Positions 29,201-41,200 of a stretch of 64,000 nucleotides of DNA are shown here, in pieces. Numbering within the stretch: the first letter of the stretch is position 1; each line of letters begins with the position of its first letter. The notes beneath the pieces were generated by a model, which made no database searches, had not been told where the DNA came from, and worked only from the letters and a program-made list of their open reading frames with translations. The position numbers and the translations under genes are program-made. Source of the DNA: Pyxidicoccus caerfyrddinensis (GTDB lineage: Bacteria > Myxococcota > Myxococcia > Myxococcales > Myxococcaceae). The stretch spans positions 434,001-498,000 of the forward strand of contig NZ_JAAIYA010000007.1 in assembly GCF_010894405.1 (NCBI RefSeq), written 5' to 3'.

Positions 29201-32200
29201 GAACTTCACCTGGAAGAGCGGCGCGTGCGCCAGGCTCCGCTCCGGGTTGAGCGCGCGCACCACCTCCTCGAAGGGCAGGTCCTGGTGCGCGTACGCGTCC
29301 AGCGACACGCGCTTCGCCTGCTCCAGCACGTCACGGAAGACGGGATTGCCCTCCAGCCGCAGGCGCAGCACGAGCTGGTTGATGAAGAAGCCGATGAGCC
29401 CCTCCGTCTCCCCGTGGTTGCGGTTGGCCACGTCCGTGCCGACCACCACGTCCGTCTGACCGCTGTAGCGGTGCAGCAGCGACTGGAAGCCCGCCATCAA
29501 CACCATGAAGAGCGTGGCCCCTTCGCGCCGGGCCAGCGCCTCCAGCTTCTCCGCCAGCGCGGGGCTCAGCGTCGCGACATGCCGCGCGCCCCGGTACGTG
29601 CGCGCCGCGGGACGGGGTCTGTCGGCGGGCAGCTCCAGGACGGCGGGTGCGCCCTCCAGTTGCTGGCGCCAGTACGCGAGCTGCGCCTCCAGCACATCAC
29701 CCTTCAGCCACTCCCGCTGCCAGGCGGCGTAGTCCGCGTACTGCACCGTGAGCTTCGGGAGCGGCGCGGGCCGGCCCTCGCGGTGCGCGGCGTAGAGCGT
29801 CACCACCTCGCGCACCAGCACGCCCATGGACCAGCCGTCCGAGGCGATGTGGTGCATGGTCAGCAGCAGGAGGTACTCCTCCTCCTGGAGCCGCAGCAGC
29901 GTCGCGCGCAGCAACGGCCCCCGGGCCAGGTCGAACGGGCGCAGCGCTTCCTCCGCCTCCAGCCGGCGCGTCTCCTGCTCGCGGGCCTCCACCGGGAGGA
30001 TGCTCAGGTCCGCGCCCGCCAGCAGCAGCTCGACGTCGGAGACCACCGTCTGCGCGGGCCCCTCGGGTGTGTCGACGAAGATGGTCCGCAGGGCCTCGTG
30101 CCGCCGCACCACCTCCTGGAAGGCATGCTCCAGCGCCGGCACATCCAGCGCGCCCTCGATGCGCAGCGAGATGGGGATGTTGTACGTGGGGCTGCCGGGC
30201 TCGAGCTGGTCCAGGAACCACAGCCGCTGCTGCGCGAAGGACAGCGGCATGCGCTCCTGACGAGGCATGGGCCGGGGGTGCGCCGCCTGGAGCCGTGCGT
30301 CGTGCTGCGTGAGGGCCGCCACGCGCGCCGCCTGCTCCGCGAGGGTGCGCGCCTCGAAGACCGCCTGCAGCGGCAGGTCCACGGAGAAGGCAGCCCGGAT
30401 GCGGGACAGCAACTGCGTGGCCAGCAGCGAGTGGCCGCCCAGCTCGAAGAAGTCGTCGTGAATGCCGACGCGCGGCGTGTGCAGCACCTCCATCCAGAGG
30501 GAGGCGAGCTGCGCCTCCACGGGCGTGCGCGGCGCGACGAAGCGCGCTTCATCGGAGACGGGGGCTTCCGGCGCGGGCAGGGCCTTGCGGTCCACCTTGC
30601 CGTTGGCGTTGAGGGGCAGCGCCTCCAGTCGCACCATCGCGGAGGGCACCATGAAGTCGGGCAGCTTCCGCCCGAGGAAGGTGCGCAGCGCACGGAAGTC
30701 CTCCGCCGCCGGACCCACGACGTACGCCACGAGGCGCTTGTCGCCAGGCACGTCCTCGCGCGCCAGGACGACGGCGTCCTCCACGCCGGGCGCCTGGCGC
30801 AGTGTGGCCTCCACCTCGCCCGGTTCGATGCGGAAGCCCCGCACCTTCACCTGGAAGTCGAAGCGGCCCAGGAACTCCAGCGTGCCGTCCGAGCGCCAGC
30901 GGGCCTTGTCGCCGGTGCGGTAGAGCCGCTCGCCGGGGATGGTGCTGAAGGGGTGCGGGATGAACGCCGAGGCCGTGAGGTCCGGGCGGTGGAGGTAGCC
31001 CCACGCCAGGCCGTCACCGCCGACATACAGCTCACCCGGGACGCCCACCGGCACGGGGCGCAGCGAGGCATCCAGGACGTAGGCCGTCGAGTTCCCGATG
31101 GGCCGTCCGATGGGCACCGAGACACCCACCGTGTCCCCGCGCCGCAGCGTGTGCGTGGTGGAGAAGGTGGTGTTCTCCGTGGGGCCGTAGCCGTTGACCA
31201 GCACCGCGCCCTCGCCCTCCGGCAGGCGCGCGAGGTGCTCGCGCACCGTCTGTGCCGGCAGCACGTCGCCACCGGCGAGGACCTGGGACACACGGGCCAG
31301 GGCCTCGCCCTGGTGCCGCGCCATCTGCTCGAACAGGGCCGCCGTCAGCCACAGCGTGTTGACGCGGTGCCGGGTGAGCAGTGCACCCAGTTCCTCCAGC
31401 GACAGCTCGCCGGGCGGTGCCAGCACCAGCCGTGCGCCGTGCAGCAGCGCGCCCCAGACCTCCAGCGTGGACGCGTCGAAGGCGACGGGCGCGAGCTGGA
31501 GGAAGACCTGCTCGCTACCGAAGTGGATGAACGGGTCGGACTTCACCAGTCGCACCACGCCCCGGTGGGGAATGCAGACGCCCTTGGGCTGGCCCGTGCT
31601 GCCCGAGGTGAACATGACGTAGGCCAGCGCCTCGCCACCGAAGTCGAGCGCGAGGTCCGTGTCCGGCCAGGTGGAGATGAGCGCGGCCTCCGCGTCCACC
31701 AGCACGAGCAGGCTGGAGACGGTGGGCAACGCATCCGCCAGCGCCTCGCGCGTGACGAGGACGCCGGCATCCGACTCCTGGAGCAGGAGCGCCGAGCGCT
31801 CCGCGGGCAGGCCCGGGTCGATGGGCACGTAGGCCGCGCCCGCCTTGAGGATGCCGAGCAGCGCCACCATCAGGTCGACGGAGCGCTCCAGGCAGACACC
31901 CACGCGCGCGCCGCGCCGCACGCCGCGAGAGCGCAGGTGCCAGGAGAGCTGATTGGCCCGACGCTCCAGCTCCGCGTAGGTGAGCTGGACGTCTCCCGAG
32001 ACGAGCGCCACCGCGTCCGGTGTCCTGCCGGCCTGGGCGGAGAACAGCGCGTGGATGCTCGTCCCCACCGGGTGGGACGTCACGCGGGTGCTCCACCGTC
32101 CGAGGATGCGCTGCCGCTCCGCCTCGGTCATCAGCGAGAGCTGGGACAGGCGCTGGTCGGGCCGGGAGACGGCCTCCTCCAGGAGCACGCCCAGGTGCTC

Positions 32201-35200
32201 CACCATCCGCGAGACAGTGGCCGCGTCATACAAGTCGGTCCGGTACTCCAGCATTCCGCGCAGCCCGGCCGGCGTCTCGTTGAAGACGAGGGAGAGGTCG
32301 AACCGCGAGGAGCCGTTGCCCGTCTCCAGCTTCTCCATGCGCATCCCGGGCAGCTCCAGCTTCGCCTCGGGCATGCTGAGCATCGCCAGCACCACCTGGA
32401 AGTACGGCGTGCGGCCCGGTTGTCTCGGAGGCTGGAGCGCTTCCACCAGCTTCTCGAAAGGCAGGTCCTGGTGCGCATACGCGCCCAGTGTCACATCCCG
32501 CACGCGACCGAGCAGCTCGCGGAACGTCGGGTCTCCCTCCAGCCGCGTGCGCAGGACCAGCGTGTTGACGAAGAAGCCGATGAGCCCCTCCGTCTCCGCC
32601 TGCGTGCGGCCGGCGATGGGCGCGCCCACGCAGACGTCGTCCTGTCCCGAGTAGCGCGACAGCAGCACCTGAAGCCCCGCCAGCAGCCCCATGAAGAGCG
32701 TGGCGTCCTCGCGCTGGCAGAGCGTCGCCAGCGCCCGCGTCAGCCTCGGCGGCAGGTCGATGGGCAGCGAGGCCCCCGGGCTTGCCGTGTCCGCGGTGCG
32801 CGGCCGGTCCGTGGGCAGCTCCAGCGTGGGCGGTGCGCCTTCGAGGTGCTTCCGCCAGTAGCCGAGCTGCGTCTCCAGCACCTCGCCCTGGAGCCAATCG
32901 CGCTGCCACGTCGCGAAGTCCGCGTACTGGATGGGCAGCGGCGGCAGCGGCGAAGGCCGGCCGGCCACGAAAGAGTCATACAGCGCGGCCATCTCCCGGA
33001 TGAGCACCGCCATGGACCAGCCATCCGTGACGATGTGGTGCATCGTCACCAGCAGCAGGTGCTTCTCTCCAGAGAGACGCAGCAGCCGCGTGCGCAGCAA
33101 CGGGCCGCGAGCCAGGTCGAACGGCAGTCGCGCCTCCTCGCGCGCCCGCCTCAGTGCCTCCCCTTCCCGCTCCGCTTCCGGCAGGTGTCCCAAGTCTTCG
33201 AGGTCGAAGTGACGGGACGAGGCGGGAGCGATGACCTGGACCGCCCTCCCCTCGTGGGTGCGGAACGTGGTGCGCAGGGCCTGATGCCGGCGGACCAGCT
33301 CGGTGAAGGCCCGCTCCAGGGCCGCCACGTCGAGCACGCCCTCCAGGCGCAGCGCGGACGGCATGTTGTAGAGCGGCGTGCCCGGCTGCAGCTGGTCCAG
33401 GAACCACAGCCGCTGCTGCGCGAAGGACAGCTCCGCTTCCACGGTGCGCGGGACAATCACCGGGGCCGACATCCCCCGCGCCTCGGTGGAGACCTTGCCT
33501 TCGAGCCGGCGGGCCAGCGCCTCCACGGTGGGCGCCTCGAACAGCTCGCGCAGCGGCACCTCCAGCTTCAGCACGCCGCGCAGGCGCGAGACGACCTGCG
33601 TGGCCAGCAGCGAGTGGCCGCCCAGGGCGAAGAAGTTGTCGGTAACTCCGATGCGCGGGACGCCCAGCACGCTGGCGAAGACGTCCGCCAGCGACTGCTC
33701 CAGCGCGCTTCGCGGCGCGATGAAGGGGGCCTCGCCACGCAGGCTGTCGGCGTCCGGCGCGGGCAACTGGCGACGGGCGAGCTTGCCGCTCGGCGTCAGC
33801 GGCAACACGTCCAGCCGCACCAGCGCGGAGGGCACCATGTACTCGGGCAACCGGCTCCGCAGCGCTTCGCGCAGGGACTCGGGCGCCCAGGGGGCGTCGG
33901 GCGGGAGCACCACGTAGCCCACCAGCCGCTTGTCACCGGGCACGTCCTCGCGCACCACGGCGGCGGCGTCGCGCACTCCGGGCGCATCTCGCAGGGCCGC
34001 TTCCACCTCGCCCAGCTCGATGCGGAAGCCGCGCACCTTCACCTGTCCGTCCAGGCGGCCGAGGAACTCGAGGACGCCGTCCGCCTTCCACCGCACCCGG
34101 TCTCCGGTGCGGTAGAGGCGCGCTCCCGGATTGGAGGAGTACGGGTCCGGCACGAAGCGCTCGGCGGTCAGCTCGGGGCGTCCGGGGTAGCCATGCGCCA
34201 GCTGCTCACCGCCGATGAACAGCTCTCCCTGCACGCCGACGGCGCAGGGCTGGTCCTTCGCATCCAGCACGTAGAGCCGCGCGGCCGGCAGCGGCGCGCC
34301 AATGGGAGGCAGGCGCGGCCAGGAGGCTGGCGCCCCCTGCAACCGGTGCGCGCTCACCGCGTGTGTCTCGGACGGGCCGTACTGGTTCTCCAGCTCGCAT
34401 CCGGGCAGCCGCTCGAAGAGGGACACCAGCGCGGGCGTCACCTGGAGCTGCTCGCCCGCCGTCAGCACTTCGCGCAGCTGTCGCGGCAGTGGCGCGCCCT
34501 GGGCCACCGCGTCCGCCAGGGCCTGGAGCGCGACGAACGGAAGGAACAGTCGTTCCACGCCCCGCCGCTCCATGAGCCCCAGCAGCGCGGGCATGTCCCG
34601 CCGCACCTCGGCCGTCGGCACCACCAGCGTGCCGCCGGCGCACCACGTGGAGAACAGCTCCTGGAAGGAGACGTCGAAGCTGAGCGCGGCGAACTGCAAC
34701 GTGGTGGCGTCGGGCTTCACCGACTGCCCGAGCTGCCACGTCAGCAGATGGAACAGCGCGCGGTGGGGCATCGCCACACCCTTCGGCCGCCCCGTGCTTC
34801 CGGAGGTGTAGACGACGTAGCAGGCGGACTCGGGCGACACGTCGAGCGCCGGAGCCTCGGAAGGCTGGCGGGCAATGGCCGCCGCCTCCGTGTCCAGCAG
34901 CAGGCGAGCACCCGCCGGGAGCACGGGAGCCAGGCGCTCCTGCGTGACGACCACCGGCACGGCCGAGTCCTCCAGCATGAAGGCCAGCCGCTCCACGGGA
35001 TAGGCCGGGTCCAACGGCAGGTAGGCGGCCCCCGTCTTCAGGATGCCCAGCACGCCCACCGCCAGCTCCAGCGAACGCTCCACGCACAGCCCTACCCTGT
35101 CTCCAGGGCGCACGCCCCGCGCGAGCAGGTGGTGCGCGAGCTGATTCGCCCGGCGCTCCAGCTCCGCGTAGGACAGCTGCTCCTCCTCGAAGACCACGGC

Positions 35201-38200
35201 TGTTGCATCTGGAGCCCGTGCCACCTGGGCCTCGACGAGCCCATGCACACAGGCCGCGCGAGCGGTGTCCGCTGCCGTGTCATTCCACTCCACCAGCACC
35301 TTGCGGCGTTCCGCCTCGGTGAGGAGCGACAGCTCGGACAGGCGGCGCTCGGGATGAGCCACCGCGTCCTGCAGCAGCGTGCGCAGGTGCTCCATCATCC
35401 GCGCGGCAGTGCGGTCCTCGTACAGGTCGGTGCGGTACTCCAGCGCGCCGCGCAGGCCCTCGGGCGTCTCGCTCACCGTGAAGGTGAAGTCGAACTTCGC
35501 GGTGCCGCTGTCCAGCTCCATCAGCTTCAGGGTGAGCCCGGGGACGGTGAGCTCCGTCGTGGGCGTGTTGAGCATCACCAGCGCCACCTGGAAGAAGGGC
35601 GTGCGCTCGGGCTGCCTCGGGGGCTGGAGCGCCTCCACCAGCTTCTCGAAGGGCACGTCCTGGTGCTCGTACGCTCCCAGCGTCACGTCCCGCACGCGGC
35701 CGAGCAGCTCGCGGAACGTCGGGTCCTTGTCGAGCCGCGTGCGCATCACCAGCGTGTTGACGAAGAAGCCGATGAGCCCCTCCGTCTCCCCCTGCGTGCG
35801 GCCGGCGATGGGCGCGCCCACGCAGACATCGTCCTGCCCCGAGTAGCGCGACAGCAGCGCCTGGAGTCCGGCCAGCAGGCCCATGAACAGCGTGGCGCCC
35901 TCGGCCTTGGAGAGCGCCGTCAGCGCCTGCGTGAGCTCCCGCGACAACTCCACCCGGAGCCACGTGCCCGGGTTGTTCGTCTCCGCGGTGCGATGCCAAT
36001 CCGTGGGCAGCTCCAGCGCGGGCGGGGCCCCGTCGAGCTGCTTCCGCCAGTAGTCGACCTGCGAGCCCAGCACCTCGCCCTGGAGCCACTCGCGCTGCCA
36101 CACCGTGTAGTCGGCGTACTGGATGGGCAGCGGAGGCAGCGGCGAGGGCCTGCGAGCCAGGGCCGCCTCGTACAGCGCCACCATGTCGTGCGTCAGCACG
36201 GCGATGGACCAACCATCCGAGATGATGTGGTGCATCGTCACCAGCAGCAGGTGGTGCTGCTCGGCCAGACGCAACAGCCGCGTGCGCAGCAGCGGCCCCA
36301 CGGTGAGGTCGAAGGGACGGCGCGCCTCCTCGCGCGCCTGCGTCATCGCCTCCTCTTCCCGCTCCGACGCCGGCAGCCAGGACAGGTCCTCCACCTCCAG
36401 CGTCCAGTCCGGCGCGGAAGAGATGACCTGGACGGGGCGGTTGTCCCCGGCGTCGAAGGTGGTGCGCAACACCTCGTGCCGGCGGACCAATTCGGTGAAG
36501 GCCTGCTCAAGGGCCTTCACGTCGAGCACACCCTCCAGTCGCAGTGCGGCCGGCATGTTGTAGAGCGCACTGTCGGGCTGGAACTGGTCCAGGAACCACA
36601 GTCGCTGCTGGGCGAAGGACAGCTCCACGTCGCCGGTGTCCTTGCGAGGGACAATCCTCGGAGCGGACGCCTTGCGAGGCCCCGCCGGAATCCGCGCTTC
36701 GAGCCGCCGTGCCAACGACTCCACCGTGGGCGCCTCGAACATCTCCCGCAGCGCCACCTCCACGCCCAGCGCGGTGCGCACCCGCGCAACCACCTGTGTG
36801 GCCAGCAGCGAGTGCCCGCCCAGGGCGAAGAAGTTATCCGTGACGCCAACGTGCGAGAGGTTCAGCACGCTGGCGAAGGCCTCCGCCAGCGCCTGCTCCA
36901 GCGGGTTGCGCGGCGTGACGAGGGGCGCCTCGCCGCGCAGGCTCTCCACGTCCGGCGCTGGTAGCAGGCTCCGCACGAGCTTGCCGGTGGGCATCAGCGG
37001 CAGCGCGTCCAGCCGCACCAGCGCGGACGGAAGCATGTACTCGGGCATCCGGCGCGCGAGCGTCTGGCGCAGCGCCTCCGGCTCCCACGCGGTATCCGGC
37101 TGGAGCACCACGTAGGCCACCAGTCGCTTGTCGCCCGGCGTGTCCTCGCGGACCATCGCCGCGGCCTCGCGCACGCCCGGGGCGTCGCGCAGCGCGGCCT
37201 CCACCTCGCCCAATTCGATGCGGAAGCCCCGCACCTTCACCTGTCCGTCCAGCCGGCCGAAGTACTCGAGGACGCCGTCCGCCTTCCAGCGGGCACGGTC
37301 CCCCGTGCGGTAGAGCCGCGCGCCCGGCACGCCGGAGAGCGCGTCCGGGACGAACTTCTCCGCCGTCAGCTCCGGCCGGTCGTGGTAGCCGAGCGCCACC
37401 TGAACGCCGCCCACGTACACCTCGCCGGGCACGCCGATGGCGCAGGGACGGCCGTGCACGTCCAGCACGTACAACCGCGTGCCGGGCACCGCGCTGCCCA
37501 CGGGCGGCAAGAGCGGCCACGTGGACGGCGCACCGCTCAGCCGGTACGCGCTCACCACGTGCGCTTCCGAAGGGCCGTACTGGTTCTCCAGCACGCACTC
37601 CGGCAGTCGTTCGAAGAAGGACACCAGCGCGGGCGTCACCTGGAGCTGCTCGCCCGCCGTCACCACCTCGCACAGGCGCGGAGGGAATTGTTTCGCGTGG
37701 GCCACCGCCTCCACCAACGCCCGGAGCGCGATGAACGGAAGGAACAGTCGTTCCACGTCATGGCGCACCATGAAGTCGAGCAGCGCCGGCATGTCCTGGC
37801 GCACCTGCTGCGTGGGCACCGCCAGCGTGCCGCCGACGGACCAGGTGGCGAACATCTCCTGGTAGGACACGTCGAAGTTGAGCGAGGCGAACTGCAGCGT
37901 CGTGGCCTTCGCACGCACGGAGCGCGCGCGCTGCCATGCCACCACCGTGGACAGCGTGCGGTGCGGCACCGCGATGCCCTTGGGCCGGCCCGTGCTGCCG
38001 GACGTGTAGATGATGTAGCAGAGGGCATCCGGCGACAGCGGCCAGTACGGGGCGTCGTCCGGCTGGCGGGCGAAGGCCTCCGCCTCCGTGTCCACGCAGA
38101 CCACGCGCGCCTTCATGCCCTGCGGCAGCGACGGGAGCAGGTGCGACTGCGTGAGCACCAGCGGCGCGCTGGAGTCCTCCAACATGAAGGCCAGGCGCTC

Positions 38201-41200
38201 GGTGGGGTACTGCGGGTCCACGGGGACGAAGGCCGCGCCCATCTTCAGGACGGCCAGCACGGACACCAACATCTCCGACGAGCGCTCCAGGCACAGCGCG
38301 ACGCGGTCCCCGGTGTGCACGCCCAGGGAGCGCAGATGCCAGGAGAGCTGGTTGGCGCGGCGCTCCAGCTCCGCGTAGGTGAGCTGGCCACCGTCGAAGA
38401 CCGCCGCCACCGCGTCGGGCGTCCGCGCGGCCTGGGCATCGAAGGACTCGTGGACGCAGGGCTCGTCGTTGGAGTCTTCCGCCGCGGCGTTCCACTCCAA
38501 CAGCACCCGGCGCCGCTCGGCCTCCGGCATCAGCGCCAGCTCGGACAGGCGCCGCTCCGGGTGGGCCACTGCGTCCTCCAGCAGCGTGCGCAGGTGCTCC
38601 ATCATCCGCGCGGCCGTCGAGGCCTCGAACAAGTCGCTGCGGTACTCCAGCACGGTGCTCAGGCCCCGGGGCGTCTCGGTGCACACCAGGGTGAAATCGA
38701 ACTTGGACGTGCCGCTGTCCACGTCCACCGGGCGGAAGGTGAGGCCGCGCGCGGCCAGCTCCGTCGAGGGCGTGTTGAGCAGCACCAGCGTCACCTGGAA
38801 GAAGGGCGTGTGCCCTGCCTGCCTCGGCGGCTGGAGCACCTCCACCAACTTCTCGAAGGGCACGTCCTGGTGCGCGTACGCGCCCAGCGTCACCTCGCGC
38901 ACGCGTCGCAGCACGTCCAGGAAGCTCGGGTCTCCGTCCAGCTGCGTGCGCAGGACGAGGGTATTCACGAAGAAGCCGATGAGCGCTTCCGTCTGCGGCT
39001 GCGTGCGTCCGGCGATGGGCGAGCCCACGCACAGGTCTTCCTGCCCGGTGTAGCGGAACAGCAGCCCCTGGAGCCCTGCCAGCAGCCCCATGAACAGCGT
39101 GCTCTTCTCCCGCCGACCCAGCGCGCGCAGGCCCTGCATCAGCTCCAGCGGCAGCTGCACGCGGTGCGATGCACCGGGGCTGCTCGTGTCCGTGGTGCGG
39201 GGTCGGTCGGTGAACAGCTCCAGCGCGGGCGGCGCGCCTTCGAGCCGGCCCTTCCACCAGGAGAGCTGTTCCTCCAGCACCGGGCCCTTCAGCCAATCGC
39301 GCTGCCAAACTGCGTAGTCCGCGTACTGGATGGGCAACGCGGGCAGCGGCGACGGCCTGCCGGCCACGAAGGCCTCGTACAGCGCGACGACCTCGCGGAT
39401 GAGCACGCCAATGGACCAGCCGTCCGAGACGATGTGGTGCATCGTCACCAGCAGCAGGTGCTCCGACTCCGACAGGCGCACCAGCCGTGCGCGGAGCAGC
39501 GGCCCCTTGGACAGGTCGAAGTGGCGGCTGGCCTCTTCACGCGCCAGCCTCAGGGCCTCCTGCTCGCGCGGCTCCGGCGGCAGGTGGTTCAGGTCCTCCA
39601 GCTCCAGCGTGGTCGCCACGCTGTCGGGAGCGAGCACCTGGATGGGCTCACCCTCCCGGGCCTGGAAGGTGGTGTGCAGCGCCTCGTGGCGGCGCATCAA
39701 CTCGCCGAAGGCGCGCCCGAGCGCGTCCACGTCGAGCTTGCCCTCCAGCCGCATCGCGGAGGGGATGTTGTAGAGCGCGGTGCCCGGTTGGTACTGGTCC
39801 AGGAACCACAGCCGCTGCTGCGCGAAGGACAGCGGCAGCGCGCCGTCTCGCGGCACGCGGGGAATCAGCGCGTCCGCTCGCACGGGGGCGGCAGCGGGGC
39901 TGCTCGGTGCCGTCCGGGGGCGCGCGGTGGGGGTGAGGCTCCCCACGTTCCCATGCGCGGGGACGGGGGACGAACCGCTCCGGACCGACGCAGGCGTGCT
40001 CCGGCGGATGGTGGGCGTGAGGACCTCCACGGCCCCGTCCGCGCGGTAGCGAGCGGGCGTGCCCGTGCCGAACAACTGAACACCCGCGCTCTCGGGCGAC
40101 ACGCGCAGCCGTGCACGCGACACCTCCGGCGCCTTCCAGAAGCCCAGCGGCACGGCGTCTCCGCCGAGGAACAGCTCACCCACCACGCCCACCGGGACGC
40201 GGCGGCCGGCGCCGTCCAGGACGACGCGAGGCGCCTGCGTCGAACCCTCACGGGCTTCCGGGAACACGGACACAGGAGAGACCACGCGCGCCGACGTCGC
40301 GGCCTTCAGCGCGGCGGCGAGGTCCACGAGGAGCCGCTCCGCGTCCTCGAGCACCAGCGTGCGGACGGGCGCGAGCACCGTAGCCGCATCCGGCATCCCC
40401 GCGAGCGTCCAGGCCAGCGCGGCCGTGAGCCGCAGGTGGCTCGGAGTCTCGCTGCGAAGCGCCTCCTCCAGCGACGAAGCCGTGAGGCCATGGGCCGCGG
40501 TCCGCTCCAGTTCCTCCCGCGACGAAGCCGTGCGCACCTGCCCGCGCTGGCTCTCACGGCGCAGCACGTCCAGATGGCGCAGTCCCTCCATCGCGACCTC
40601 GTGGCCGAGCCCGAAGTCGACGAGGCAGGCCACCTCGTCCACGTCGCACTCGCGCAGCTGCTCCACACGCGCGGCGAGCGTCTCCGGCGTGCCGAAGAGT
40701 CCGCCCGCTTCCAGGTAGCGCGTGACGCCCTGCTCCAGCAGCACGTCCATGTCCGCGGGCGTGAGGCCGCGCACGTCGAAGCCCGGGCCCTGGCTCGCCA
40801 CCAGGCTGTTGAACAGCTCCACCGAGCTGCGGAAGTAGCGGATGAGCGGCTCGCGCGCCTGCCGCTTCACCTCTTCCACGCTGTCAGCCACGAAGGTGTG
40901 CAGCATCAACACCACGTGGCCCCGGTCGTGTCCCGCCTTGCGACGGGCCTCGCGGTACAGCGCAATCTTGCGCGACAGCTCCTCGAAGTCCTGGCCAAGG
41001 CCGAGCACGTTGGTGAGCAGGCCCGCACCCAGCTCTCCGGCCAGCCGGAAGGTCTCCGGGTTGAAGGCGGCCGTGAGCCACATGGGCAGCTCGGGCTGCA
41101 CGGGCCGGGGGCGGATGGAGATGTCCACCTCGGCGCCGTTGCCGTTGGTGCGGCGCACGGTGCCGCCCTTCCACAGCGCGCGCACTTCCTCTACTCCACG

